A stretch of DNA of 25,965 nucleotides, taken from positions 1 through 25,965 of the forward strand of contig CAZQXS010000046.1 in assembly GCA_964597275.1 (NCBI GenBank). The letters run 5' to 3'. Shown in pieces: positions 8,093 through 15,420 of the stretch. How positions within the stretch are numbered: position 1 is the stretch's first letter; each line of letters starts with the position of its first letter. The notes beneath the pieces are model-generated. The model was not told the DNA's origin and searched no databases. It saw only the letters and a program-made list of their open reading frames with translations. Source of the DNA: UBA8110 sp964597275. Lineage in GTDB: Bacteria; SAR324; NAC60-12. The position numbers and the translations under genes were made by a program.

Positions 8093-8793
8093 TACTTCGT
8101 GAAGTAATCCGAGTGCCGCTCGATGATCGGTGGCAGGAACTCGTAGATCAGCCCAAGGTGGTCGCGCATGGAACCCTCCACCCCGGCGAGGTCGCCTTGC
8201 TTCATCAACTTCACTAGGTCGTAGTGCCCGTCTGTGATCTGGTTGGGGTTTTCGATGACGGGGTAGGCCAGTCGCACCACACGGTCCATGTGGGCTTTGG
8301 CGTTCTTGGTGATTTTCCACACTTGCGAGGTGTGCTTGAACTCCGCGATGGTCTTGTGAAACTGCTCGTCGAGTCGCCAAAGCTGTTCGCGGTCCTCCTG
8401 CTGCACGCACTTGATTTGCTGCTCCAGCAGGTCTTCCAGCGCTTCTGAAAGTTCCGGGGTGAAGTTTCGCACCGCCCAGCGCACCGAGCCGAGTTCCAGC
8501 GATTCCCGAATGAACTGGCTTTCCTCCAAATCCCTCACGCAGATCAGGGAAACGTAAGTGCCGGCTTGAGGAAGGATGTTCACAAAACCTTCCTCGGCGA
8601 GACGCAAGAAGGCTTCGCGCACCGGGGTCCGGGAGATTTGGAGCTGCTGGTAAATGGCCCGCTCCTTGAGGGGCTGTCCGGGTTTGAACCAGAGGGAGAC
8701 AATGGCCTCGTGCAGTAGGCCGTACACTTGCGGCATGATGTGCCGCTTGCGATCCACGCAGGCGGAATCTGGAAGCGAGAATTCGTAACTCAT
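8092..8793 (-). CDS. GntR family transcriptional regulator, FadR/FCD subfamily (paralog of 5829-6545)
   Basis: Regulator of 233 residues. The winged helix carries KPGQPLKERAIYQQLQISRT (about 37-56) and PVREAFLRL. The FCD domain keeps D142-x3-H146, H190 and H212 as putative metal ligands. It is last in the minus-strand operon with the SDR, lactonase and PLP enzyme. Its ATG follows two copies of AGGACACCT, either of which supplies an AGGA ribosome-binding site; the upstream copy overlaps the PLP gene's stop. It is likely to control this operon and perhaps convergent manD, responding to a sugar acid. It resembles the first regulator along its whole length. Confidence 0.93.
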   Translation of the reverse strand: MSYEFSLPDSACVDRKRHIMPQVYGLLHEAIVSLWFKPGQPLKERAIYQQLQISRTPVREAFLRLAEEGFVNILPQAGTYVSLICVRDLEESQFIRESLELGSVRWAVRNFTPELSEALEDLLEQQIKCVQQEDREQLWRLDEQFHKTIAEFKHTSQVWKITKNAKAHMDRVVRLAYPVIENPNQITDGHYDLVKLMKQGDLAGVEGSMRDHLGLIYEFLPPIIERHSDYFTK

Positions 8794-8794
8794 G

Positions 8795-8816
8795 AGGTGT
8801 CCTCTGAAGGTGTCCT
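8795..8816 (-). repeat. Tandem duplication of a ribosome-binding site
   Basis: AGGACACCT occurs twice with a period of 13 bp between the PLP gene's stop and the GntR start. The copy nearer the ATG places AGGA about 6 nt from the start codon, and the other overlaps the TAG stop. It looks like a small local duplication. Confidence 0.6.
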
Positions 8817-10095
8817 AACCCAAGGCCGATTCAAGAGTGTCCAGCATTTGGTCAATTTCGTCAACCGTGTTGTAGTGAACCGGGCCGACCCGGACCACGC
8901 CGCCGAGGTCTTCCAGCCCAAGCTCCCGGACGACTTCCAGCGCGTAGTTGTGTCCGTCCCAAACGAAGATGTTCTGCTCGGCGAGGGCTTGGGCGATTTG
9001 CTGGGGAGCCTGCCCCGTTGTCGTGAAAGACACGGTGGGCACCCGCCGACTCATGGCTTCCGGTGCGGTCAGTCCGTGGATGGTCACGCCCGGGAGTCGT
9101 TGCAATCCCGTGATCAGCCGGGCGCACAGCGTTTCCTCATACACCTGCATCGCCCGCATCGCGGCATGGAGGTGCAGCCGCCTGCCGGAAAATCCGGGGA
9201 ATTCCTGAAAGTATTCCGCTCCCATCGTTTCCCCCAGCCATGCGAGGTAGTTCAGTGCCCCCAAGGTGCCCGCCTGCCCTTCGTGCAACTGCGTTCCGGT
9301 CTCGAACTTTCCGGGCGAAACCTCATCGGCGGGCCGGACTTTGTACGCCTCCAGCGAGTTCAGCAGTTCCAGTCGCCCCCACAGCACACCCTGATGTGGG
9401 CCAAAGAACTTGTAGGGAGAGCAGACCAGAAAATCGCAGCCCAAGTCCTGCACGTCCGTGGGACCGTGCGGAACGTACTGCACCGCGTCCACATACACCA
9501 AGCCTCCCGCCGCCTGCACTTGTTGGGTGATCGTTTTCACGTCGTTGATGGTCCCGGTGCAGTTGCTCGCGTAGTTGATCGCGGCGAGCTTGACATCCCC
9601 CGGAGCCAGCAGGCCTTCAAGCTGGTCCATACGGTACTCGTAAGTTTGCGGATCGAACTCCAGCCAGTGCACGGTCAGGCCCAAATCCTCGGCGAGCTTG
9701 AGCCACGGGCCGATGTTCCCATCGTGATCCATGCGCGTGAGCAGGAGCGCATCGCCTTTCTGGAACCTCCGACCCAGTGCCCGCGACACCGAAAAGGTCA
9801 GCGTGGTCATGTTGGGGCCGAAGATGATTTCGTCCGCAGAGGAGGCGTTGAGCAAATCCGCCATGCCGAGGCGGGCATCCTGCAAAACCGCATCCGACTC
9901 AACCGAGGTCCGGAAATAGCCGCCTTGGTTGGCGTTGGTGTGAATCAGGTAGTGGCTCATGCGGTCCAGCACTTGTTGCGGAACCTGCGTGCCCGCCGGA
10001 TTGTCCAAATAAATGCGGGGTCGGCCTCCGTCCGTAAGGGCGAGTGCAGGAAACTGCTGGCGGATCAGTGCAAGGTCAAGGGGCATTGGTTTCAA
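8815..10095 (-). CDS. Cysteine desulfurase-like class V aminotransferase (VC1184-type)
   Basis: PLP enzyme of 426 residues (TTG start; 423 from the in-frame ATG three codons later). Seen: IYLDNPAGTQVP near the N-terminus (motif typical of the VC1184-type subfamily), D203-A-V-Q206 that holds the PLP ring, and K229 in CSPYKFFGPHQG as Schiff-base lysine. C-terminal FVWDGHNYALEVV and VRVGPVHYNT close the fold. No clear SufS/IscS-type catalytic cysteine loop is evident, so true desulfurase activity is doubtful; members of this subfamily lack a well-defined reaction. It sits 18 bp after the lactonase gene and 21 bp before the regulator, so it is co-transcribed with sugar-oxidising genes. Action on an amino- or sulfur-containing sugar derivative is a speculation from context. 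Confidence 0.87.
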   Translation of the reverse strand: MKPMPLDLALIRQQFPALALTDGGRPRIYLDNPAGTQVPQQVLDRMSHYLIHTNANQGGYFRTSVESDAVLQDARLGMADLLNASSADEIIFGPNMTTLTFSVSRALGRRFQKGDALLLTRMDHDGNIGPWLKLAEDLGLTVHWLEFDPQTYEYRMDQLEGLLAPGDVKLAAINYASNCTGTINDVKTITQQVQAAGGLVYVDAVQYVPHGPTDVQDLGCDFLVCSPYKFFGPHQGVLWGRLELLNSLEAYKVRPADEVSPGKFETGTQLHEGQAGTLGALNYLAWLGETMGAEYFQEFPGFSGRRLHLHAAMRAMQVYEETLCARLITGLQRLPGVTIHGLTAPEAMSRRVPTVSFTTTGQAPQQIAQALAEQNIFVWDGHNYALEVVRELGLEDLGGVVRVGPVHYNTVDEIDQMLDTLESALG

Positions 10096-10113
10096 AGATG
10101 GTGCAGGGTGTTT

Positions 10114-11013
10114 TTACAAAGAAAGGCGCGGTTCCTCGATTCCGCAAACGCCGGGTTCCAACACGACCAGTTTTCCGGCATGGGGCTGGTTGGGTTCCAG
10201 CGCGGTGGAACTTCCAGTGGAAATGCTGGTGACGTAAAGCTGGTCGAGCTTCGCTCCACCAAAGCCCGGACAACTGGGCTTCTGGAACGGTACGGCGATG
10301 GATCGGTCCAAGCGGCCATCTGGGGCAAAGCGGTCCAGCCGCCAGCCGTCCACCACGGCCAGCCAGTAGAAGCCCTCGGCATCCACACACGCCCCGTCCG
10401 GGCGTCCGGGCTGGTTGAAATACTCGGCGAACACGTTCTGCTCCAAAAGCGAGCCGTCCTCCGGATTCATCCGGTATTGCCACACGGTGCGGGCGTGAGT
10501 GTCAGCGAAGTAGCAGGTTTCGCCATCCGGGGCAAAGGCGAGGCCGTTGCCGACTCCAACGGGGCCGAGGATTTTTTGGGGGGGCGATCCTGCTTGCCAG
10601 CGGAAGAGGTTCCCGTCTCGTTCCCCCGGAGTGGTGGGGTCGGCCATTGAGGATGCCCAAAGCCGCTGCTGGCGGTCCACTTTGGAGTCGTTGATCCGCA
10701 CTTTGGGGTTCTCGTCCGATTCGATTTTTGCGAGAAACTCCACGTTTCCCGATTCAAAGTCGAAGGTTGCGATCACGCGATCCTGCGCGATTACCAAGCC
10801 ACCCTCGGTGTCCAGCACCAGCATCCCCGGCCTGCCGGACACGTCACGGGTTTCGACCGCACCGGAGGAGGGATCGAGCCGCAGGATTTGCCGCCCCTTG
10901 ATGTCCACCCAGTAGAGCCATCCGGTGCGCTCGTCCCAAACGGGGCATTCGCCCAGTTGGTTGGGAGTGTTGCAGGCAATTTCGTAGTTGAGTTGTTCAG
11001 GTCCAGCCGGCAT
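10114..11013 (-). CDS. SMP-30/gluconolactonase/LRE family protein
   Basis: Six-bladed beta-propeller lactonase of 299 residues. Metal ligands typical of SMP-30 are visible: E22 (LGECPVWD), N156 (VGNGLAFAPDG) and D206 (GRPDGACVD), with the substrate-side N108-D109 (RINDSK). Relatives hydrolyse aldonolactones such as glucono-1,5-lactone. The gene starts 17 nt inside the end of the upstream SDR gene, so the two are translationally coupled. A dehydrogenase making a lactone followed by a lactonase is the expected order of an oxidative sugar pathway. No signal peptide, so it is cytoplasmic. Family call is firm; the lactone is unknown. Confidence 0.92.
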   Translation of the reverse strand: MPAGPEQLNYEIACNTPNQLGECPVWDERTGWLYWVDIKGRQILRLDPSSGAVETRDVSGRPGMLVLDTEGGLVIAQDRVIATFDFESGNVEFLAKIESDENPKVRINDSKVDRQQRLWASSMADPTTPGERDGNLFRWQAGSPPQKILGPVGVGNGLAFAPDGETCYFADTHARTVWQYRMNPEDGSLLEQNVFAEYFNQPGRPDGACVDAEGFYWLAVVDGWRLDRFAPDGRLDRSIAVPFQKPSCPGFGGAKLDQLYVTSISTGSSTALEPNQPHAGKLVVLEPGVCGIEEPRLSL

Positions 11014-11755
11014 CGATTGTCAGGGTTTGTGAGGTGATCATGCGACTGCTGTCGGAGGCGAGGAAGTTCACCAACTCGGCCACATCCTCCGGCGCAATCG
11101 TGGTTTTGAGACACTGCTCGTCCAGAAGTTTTTGCTCGCCTTCTGGAGTCAGCCACAGGTCGCGCTGCCGCTGGGTCATCACCCAGCCGGGCGTGACCAC
11201 ATTGACCCGGATGTTCTGCGGGCCGTACTCCCGCGCCAGTGCGCGGCTCATACCCACCACCCCGGCCTTTGCCGTGGCATAGCCCGTCAGGTTGGGGGAT
11301 TTGCGAATCCAGCAGGTCGAGGAAAAATTGATCACAGAACCGCCGCCTGCCTCGGCCATCGCAGGGGCCAGCGTCTTGGTTGCAAAGAAGACATGCCGCA
11401 GGCTGGTCGCCTGAATGTCATCCCAGCGCTCCAGCGTGACCTCCTCCGGACGGTGACGGTCATCCCGTGCCGCCGTGTTCACAAGGACGCGAATGGGGGG
11501 TATCTCGGCAACCAGTTCCGTGAGAGTGTGTTCCAGACGTTCCACGTCCCGCAGGTCCACCTTGCGGAAGCTGGCGGAGCGGCCTTGGGATCCCAGCTTG
11601 GCGAGCAGTTCGCCCCCCGCCTGTTCATCGCGGTCGAGGACGGCCACCGCCACCCCTTGGGCCGCGAGTGCCTCCACGCAGGCAGCCCCGATTCCGGAAG
11701 CTCCCCCGGTGACCACCGCGCCTCGTTCTGCAAGTGATGAGTAGTTTGCCCGCAC
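10997..11755 (-). CDS. Short-chain dehydrogenase/reductase, probable sugar 1-dehydrogenase
   Basis: Classical SDR of 252 residues from a GTG start without clear Shine-Dalgarno. Rossmann motif GGASGIG (17-23), acidic D41 after beta-2 (VAVLDRD) favouring NAD, LVNTAA (91-96), and the catalytic S146, Y159, K163 (TGYATAKAG). The usual structural Asn of the tetrad is replaced by Ser (S118 in IQATSLRHVFF). The C-terminus TIDAGWT is typical. It heads the minus-strand operon with the lactonase and PLP enzyme and is divergent from the Rid gene. Coupling to a lactonase suggests oxidation of an aldose at C1. Other alcohol substrates are possible. Confidence 0.9.
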   Translation of the reverse strand: MRANYSSLAERGAVVTGGASGIGAACVEALAAQGVAVAVLDRDEQAGGELLAKLGSQGRSASFRKVDLRDVERLEHTLTELVAEIPPIRVLVNTAARDDRHRPEEVTLERWDDIQATSLRHVFFATKTLAPAMAEAGGGSVINFSSTCWIRKSPNLTGYATAKAGVVGMSRALAREYGPQNIRVNVVTPGWVMTQRQRDLWLTPEGEQKLLDEQCLKTTIAPEDVAELVNFLASDSSRMITSQTLTIDAGWT

Positions 11756-11945
11756 GTTTTGTTGAGGTTGAGCGTTGACGTTTCAAAAAAGTGTTCTGCA
11801 AAATCGGCAAATGCGCAAGCAATCAAGCAGAATCTGCGGAATTCTTCACGAATTTGCCGCTGGAGAAATGAAAAGGACCGATCACGGCAGCCAGCACCCC
11901 GCTCCCTTCATTCTGACTCTGCTGGTGAAACACGGACAAAAACAG

Positions 11946-11974
11946 TTGCACTGTATTGGAGTCGGTGCTATCGT
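11946..11974 (+). promoter_or_regulatory. Weak promoter candidate for the Rid gene
   Basis: TTGCAC (11946-11951), 17-bp spacer, TATCGT (11969-11974), about 45 nt before the ATG at 12020. The -10 is poor. The 264-bp divergent region also holds nested inverted repeats, CGGCAAAT (11805-11812) with ATTTGCCG (11852-11859) and TTCTGC (11794-11799) with GCAGAA (11827-11832), possibly an operator for the divergent pair. Confidence 0.3.
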
Positions 11975-12019
11975 CCCCCTTCGTCATCATTTTTTTGAAC
12001 CCTATCAAGAGAGACCATC

Positions 12020-12403
12020 ATGCAGCGTCAACTTGTTTCATCCGACTCCAAATTCGAGAAGCTTTATGGGCACTCCAGGGCCGTTGCCGTTGGAGACCTC
12101 ATCTTTGTTGCAGGCACCGTAGGATTTGACTACGAGACCCATACGATCTCCGAAGATCCGGCAGAGCAAACCCGCCAAACCTTTCGCAATATCGAAAATG
12201 CCTTGGCAGAAGTGGGAGCGTCCTTTTCAGACGTTGTGCAGTTGGTCACCTACTTTACCAATCATGAGGATTGGGATGCCATTGGCGAGGTGTTGCACGA
12301 GCAACTGAAAGATGTCAGGCCGACGAATGCCGGGGTGCGGGTGGAGCTTATTGATCCGCGCATGAAAATAGAAATCTCGGCGACTGCCGTTCGGAAGACC
12401 TGA
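12020..12403 (+). CDS. Rid family protein (YjgF/YER057c/UK114)
   Basis: Small trimeric-fold protein of 127 residues; well-characterised RidA members deaminate reactive enamine/imine intermediates released by PLP enzymes. Seen: VAVGDLIFVAGTVGFDYET (about 22-40), EQTRQTFRNIENALAEVGAS, VVQLVTYF and the C-terminal RPTNAGVRVELIDPRMKIEI. The arginine that defines canonical RidA (R105 of Salmonella RidA, in 'ARSCVEV') is replaced, with N103 at the aligned position, so it probably belongs to another Rid subgroup with a different activity. It is divergent from the SDR-lactonase-PLP operon, and the PLP enzyme nearby could be its source of imines. A weak GAGAG precedes the ATG. Confidence 0.9.
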   Translation: MQRQLVSSDSKFEKLYGHSRAVAVGDLIFVAGTVGFDYETHTISEDPAEQTRQTFRNIENALAEVGASFSDVVQLVTYFTNHEDWDAIGEVLHEQLKDVRPTNAGVRVELIDPRMKIEISATAVRKT

Positions 12404-12462
12404 GTCTGAGCGAAATGTGCGAATCCCTGACGAGGCCGGAGGGCACCGCAGGAGTTCAGAAT

Positions 12463-12479
12463 CCTAAAGCATTTTTAGG
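12463..12479. terminator. Possible terminator hairpin after the Rid gene
   Basis: CCTAAA-gcatt-TTTAGG is a 6-bp inverted repeat about 60 bp past the Rid stop. It is AT-rich with no following T-run and may instead be the edge of the adjacent dispersed repeat. Confidence 0.25.
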
Positions 12480-12497
12480 GATTACGGATTCAAGATC

Positions 12498-12577
12498 GTC
12501 ATTCCGGGCGCAGCGCAGCGCAGATCCGGAATCCAGAGCAAACGGCCGTGTGTCTGGATTCCCGCCTGCGCGGGTGA
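12498..12577. repeat. Dispersed palindromic repeat (REP/MITE-like), copy 1
   Basis: An 80-bp element bounded by GTC (12498) and GAC (12577) with nested inverted repeats: ATTCCGG (12501-12507) with CCGGAAT (12526-12532), and AATCCAGA (12530-12537) with TCTGGATT (12553-12560). GCGCA repeats in tandem inside it. The 21 bp at 12554-12574 recur with one mismatch at 23468-23488, showing it is a dispersed family. Sequences of this 'CTGGATTCCCGCCTG' type are common in intergenic DNA of many bacteria. Confidence 0.8.
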
Positions 12578-12611
12578 CAAGTGGGTACAAATCAACCGAA
12601 ATTGCTCTAGG

Positions 12612-12791
12612 TCAGTGGAAGGGGTTGGGCAGCAGAAGGTAGGCGGCAGGGATGAGGGCCAGCAGGACACAGCCCCAAAACCGAAAGGCCGGGACGTTGA
12701 GAAGGTCATGCGGGGATTGCCACTCACCTGTCAGGTTTGAGTGCTGAATCAGGTGGCGGTAATCGGTCAAGCTTCCTGCGATTCGAGACAT
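12612..12791 (-). CDS. Hypothetical small membrane protein
   Basis: Open frame of 59 codons with an ATG preceded by AAGGA at a good distance (8 nt). The N-terminal 38 residues are polar, then a single hydrophobic segment FWGCVLLALIPAAYLLLP (about 39-56) ends the protein, predicting one tail membrane helix. No family recognised. It lies alone between the palindromic repeat and the toxin-antitoxin pair, same strand as the latter. The ribosome-binding site and membrane segment support it; its size keeps confidence moderate. Confidence 0.5.
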   Translation of the reverse strand: MSRIAGSLTDYRHLIQHSNLTGEWQSPHDLLNVPAFRFWGCVLLALIPAAYLLLPNPFH

Positions 12792-12885
12792 GGTGTGATT
12801 CCTTGCCGAAGAGATCTTCTTCTCACCATAGATCAGGTGATCCAAGATGACAATGTGAAACCGCGGCCCCCTCGGATTTCTTTTC

Positions 12886-13122
12886 CTAGGTCAGCACATT
12901 GATGACCACCACCTCAAGTGTTCCCTTGGGGTGGAAGTTGTACCCGATGCGGAACCGTCCCTGCGGATCACGGTACACATGCCGTGTCTCTTGGATGAAT
13001 GCTCCAATCCGTGGGTTCCTTTCGATGAGACGCACCGCCATGCGGATCTCCCGTTCCAGAGTTGGATTGGATTCCGCCAGTTGTAGCAAAACCTCGACCG
13101 CGACATCGTACCAGTCAGCCAC
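12886..13122 (-). CDS. RelE/ParE-like toxin of a type II toxin-antitoxin pair
   Basis: 78 residues from a GTG start, the usual size of RelE/ParE toxins. The layout matches: N-terminal WYDVAVEVLLQLAES helix, ERNPRIGAF, then the core strands YRDPQGRFRIGYNF and LEVVVINVL. RelE-type toxins cleave mRNA at the ribosome and ParE-type toxins poison gyrase; which applies is not clear. The start overlaps the end of the antitoxin gene by 8 nt, with GGGG upstream as ribosome-binding site. Confidence 0.78.
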   Translation of the reverse strand: MADWYDVAVEVLLQLAESNPTLEREIRMAVRLIERNPRIGAFIQETRHVYRDPQGRFRIGYNFHPKGTLEVVVINVLT

Positions 13123-13360
13123 GCGGACGCCCCTTGACTTGAGCGATCATGGCTTCCACTTGTTCTGTGGAGTATTTTTTCTGACATTGGGCTTCGGCAA
13201 CGTCCATTTGGAGGTTCACCAGTTCTTTCTCCAGTTCGAGATAGCGCTCTTTGGGCATGAGGATGGCCGGGTTGGTCGGATGCTTGATTTCAATCGTCTT
13301 CCCGGATTTGAAGATTTGTGAAAGGTGCTCTCGGGTTTTGCGAACGGTGTAGGCTTCCAT
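13115..13360 (-). CDS. Phd/YefM-like antitoxin
   Basis: 81 residues. The N-terminal half (YTVRKTREHLSQIFKSG, then IEIKHPTNPAILMPKERY) follows the Phd/YefM DNA-binding fold. The C-terminal half is a charged helix (ELEKELVNLQMDVAEAQ and beyond) suited to wrapping the toxin. ATG at 13360 with GGAG 5 nt upstream. It precedes and overlaps the RelE-like toxin gene, the standard order. A TGTACA-centred palindrome 36 bp upstream suggests autoregulation. Confidence 0.78.
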   Translation of the reverse strand: MEAYTVRKTREHLSQIFKSGKTIEIKHPTNPAILMPKERYLELEKELVNLQMDVAEAQCQKKYSTEQVEAMIAQVKGRPRG

Positions 13361-13395
13361 GAAGACTCCTTTGTGGAAATTGTCTTACCACAAGT

Positions 13396-13403
13396 GTGTA
13401 CAC
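13396..13403. promoter_or_regulatory. Candidate YefM-type operator (TGTACA core)
   Basis: GTGTACAC is a perfect 8-bp palindrome whose core TGTACA (13397-13402) is the core of the E. coli yefM-yoeB operator repeats. It lies 36 bp upstream of a Phd/YefM-like antitoxin start, the right place for autorepression. Confidence 0.5.
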
Positions 13404-13434
13404 GCCTGTGACAAAACACAACTGGAAAGTGAGG

Positions 13435-14375
13435 TTACAGTTCCGTGCGCATGTCCCAGAGTTCTGGGAAGAAGCGGTGTTCGGTGATGTGCTTGAGCCA
13501 GCCGACTCCAGCGGAACCGCCCGTTCCGGGCTTGAGTCCGAGGATGCGCTGCACGGTGACGAAGTGCCGCCAGCGGTATTGCGAGAAGAGGTCGGCGATT
13601 TCGGTCAAATCCTCCCCAAGGCGGTAGAGCGCGTTTTCCGGAACGGGGTCGCCGTAAATTTCCAGCCAGGATTTTTGGACGGACGGGTGGGACTGGTGCG
13701 GTTTCGACCAGTCGCGCTCCAGCAGTACTTCATCAATCGCAAACCCCTGCCGATGCAGAATCCGGATCACCTCGTCGTACAGGCTGGGTTCCTCGAAGGC
13801 TTTCTTGAGGGCGGGATAGACGTGCGGGACGTTGCGGTGGGCTTGCGCCATTGCCTCAGATTTGTTGCCCAGGATGAACTCGACGTGCCGGTACATGAAG
13901 GAAAGCTGCCCCGAAGCCGAGCCGAGGTGGTTGCGGAACTCGCTGAAGCCCTGTGCGGAGATGGTGCCCAGCACATCCCAGATTTGCCCAAGGTAGCGCA
14001 GGATTTTCTTGGAGCGGTCCAAAATGATGAAGGCGCGGGGCAGGTCGTCCCGGATGATGCAGAGCCGGGCGTTGTGCAATTCAAAATGCACCATCTTGAA
14101 AATCAGTTCCTTGCACTGCCCCGCGAGAATGAAACACATTTCGTCGTACCCCTCGCTGCGAGGATGCTGGAGGCTGAGTAGCAGGTCAATGCTTTCGTAG
14201 TTGATGTAGGGGTTGCTCGTGCCCTCAAAGTCCGTGCTGGGTTCGCCTCCGGTTGCTTCGGCTGTGGTGGCCCGTGACTCATCGGTGGTGTAGTTCATGG
14301 GACGGGGGTGCGCACCGCCTTCCACCCCGGCAGGGTTGACGATTTCCGGAATCTCAAACGGAAGTTGCTTGTTGC

Positions 14376-14379
<4 letters not shown>
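13435..14379 (-). CDS. Tryptophan 2,3-dioxygenase family protein with altered active site
   Basis: Heme-dependent, mostly helical protein of 314 residues, about 32 longer at the N-terminus than Xanthomonas TDO. With a constant offset of 32 the key residues align: F83 (F51), R149 (R117), heme ligand H272 (H240, in YRWRHFVTVQR) and T286 (T254, in GTGGS). The C-terminus FFPELWDMRTEL is classic TDO. However G87 replaces the active-site H55 (YDEMCFILAGQ where TDOs read HDEM...HQ) and F145 replaces Y113. It may be a slow TDO or a TDO-like enzyme acting on another indole. The start at 14379 overlaps the MoxR gene's stop (ATGA). Upstream in-frame codons lie inside the MoxR gene and lack family similarity. 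Confidence 0.85.
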
Positions 14380-15353
<974 letters not shown>

Positions 15354-15375
15354 CGTGAGGGCTGCGAGTTAAGGT

Positions 15376-15407
15376 TCCGGGGTCGGCTTTGGAGGGCCAG
15401 CCCCGGA
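15376..15407. terminator. GC-rich hairpin between rpoD and the MoxR gene
   Basis: TCCGGGG (15376-15382) pairs with CCCCGGA (15401-15407), and GGC (15385-15387) with GCC (15396-15398) after a two-base mismatch. No T-tract on the minus-strand side, so it may attenuate or stabilise instead of terminating rpoD transcription. Confidence 0.35.
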
Positions 15408-15420
15408 GGTTCGGAAGAGG

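Noticed and set aside
8815..10095. Kynureninase, making a kynurenine pathway with the TDO-family gene
   Set aside because: The sequence has the NPAG and DAVQ/SPYKFFG motifs of the VC1184-type group, not kynureninase motifs, and lies in a sugar operon.
8728..10650. 640-codon open frame on the plus strand
   Set aside because: Antisense to the PLP enzyme and lactonase genes, whose families and catalytic residues are clear. Its composition is the Arg/His/Gly-rich type produced by reading GC-rich genes backwards.
10997..11013. Sulfoquinovose Entner-Doudoroff cluster
   Set aside because: SDR plus SMP-30 plus GntR resembles it, but the IlvD-type dehydratase, aldolase and sulfoquinovosidase are absent.
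12415..12642. 75-codon frame over the repeat region
   Set aside because: It is a translation of the dispersed palindromic repeat (SRSSFRAQRSADPESR), a common false gene.
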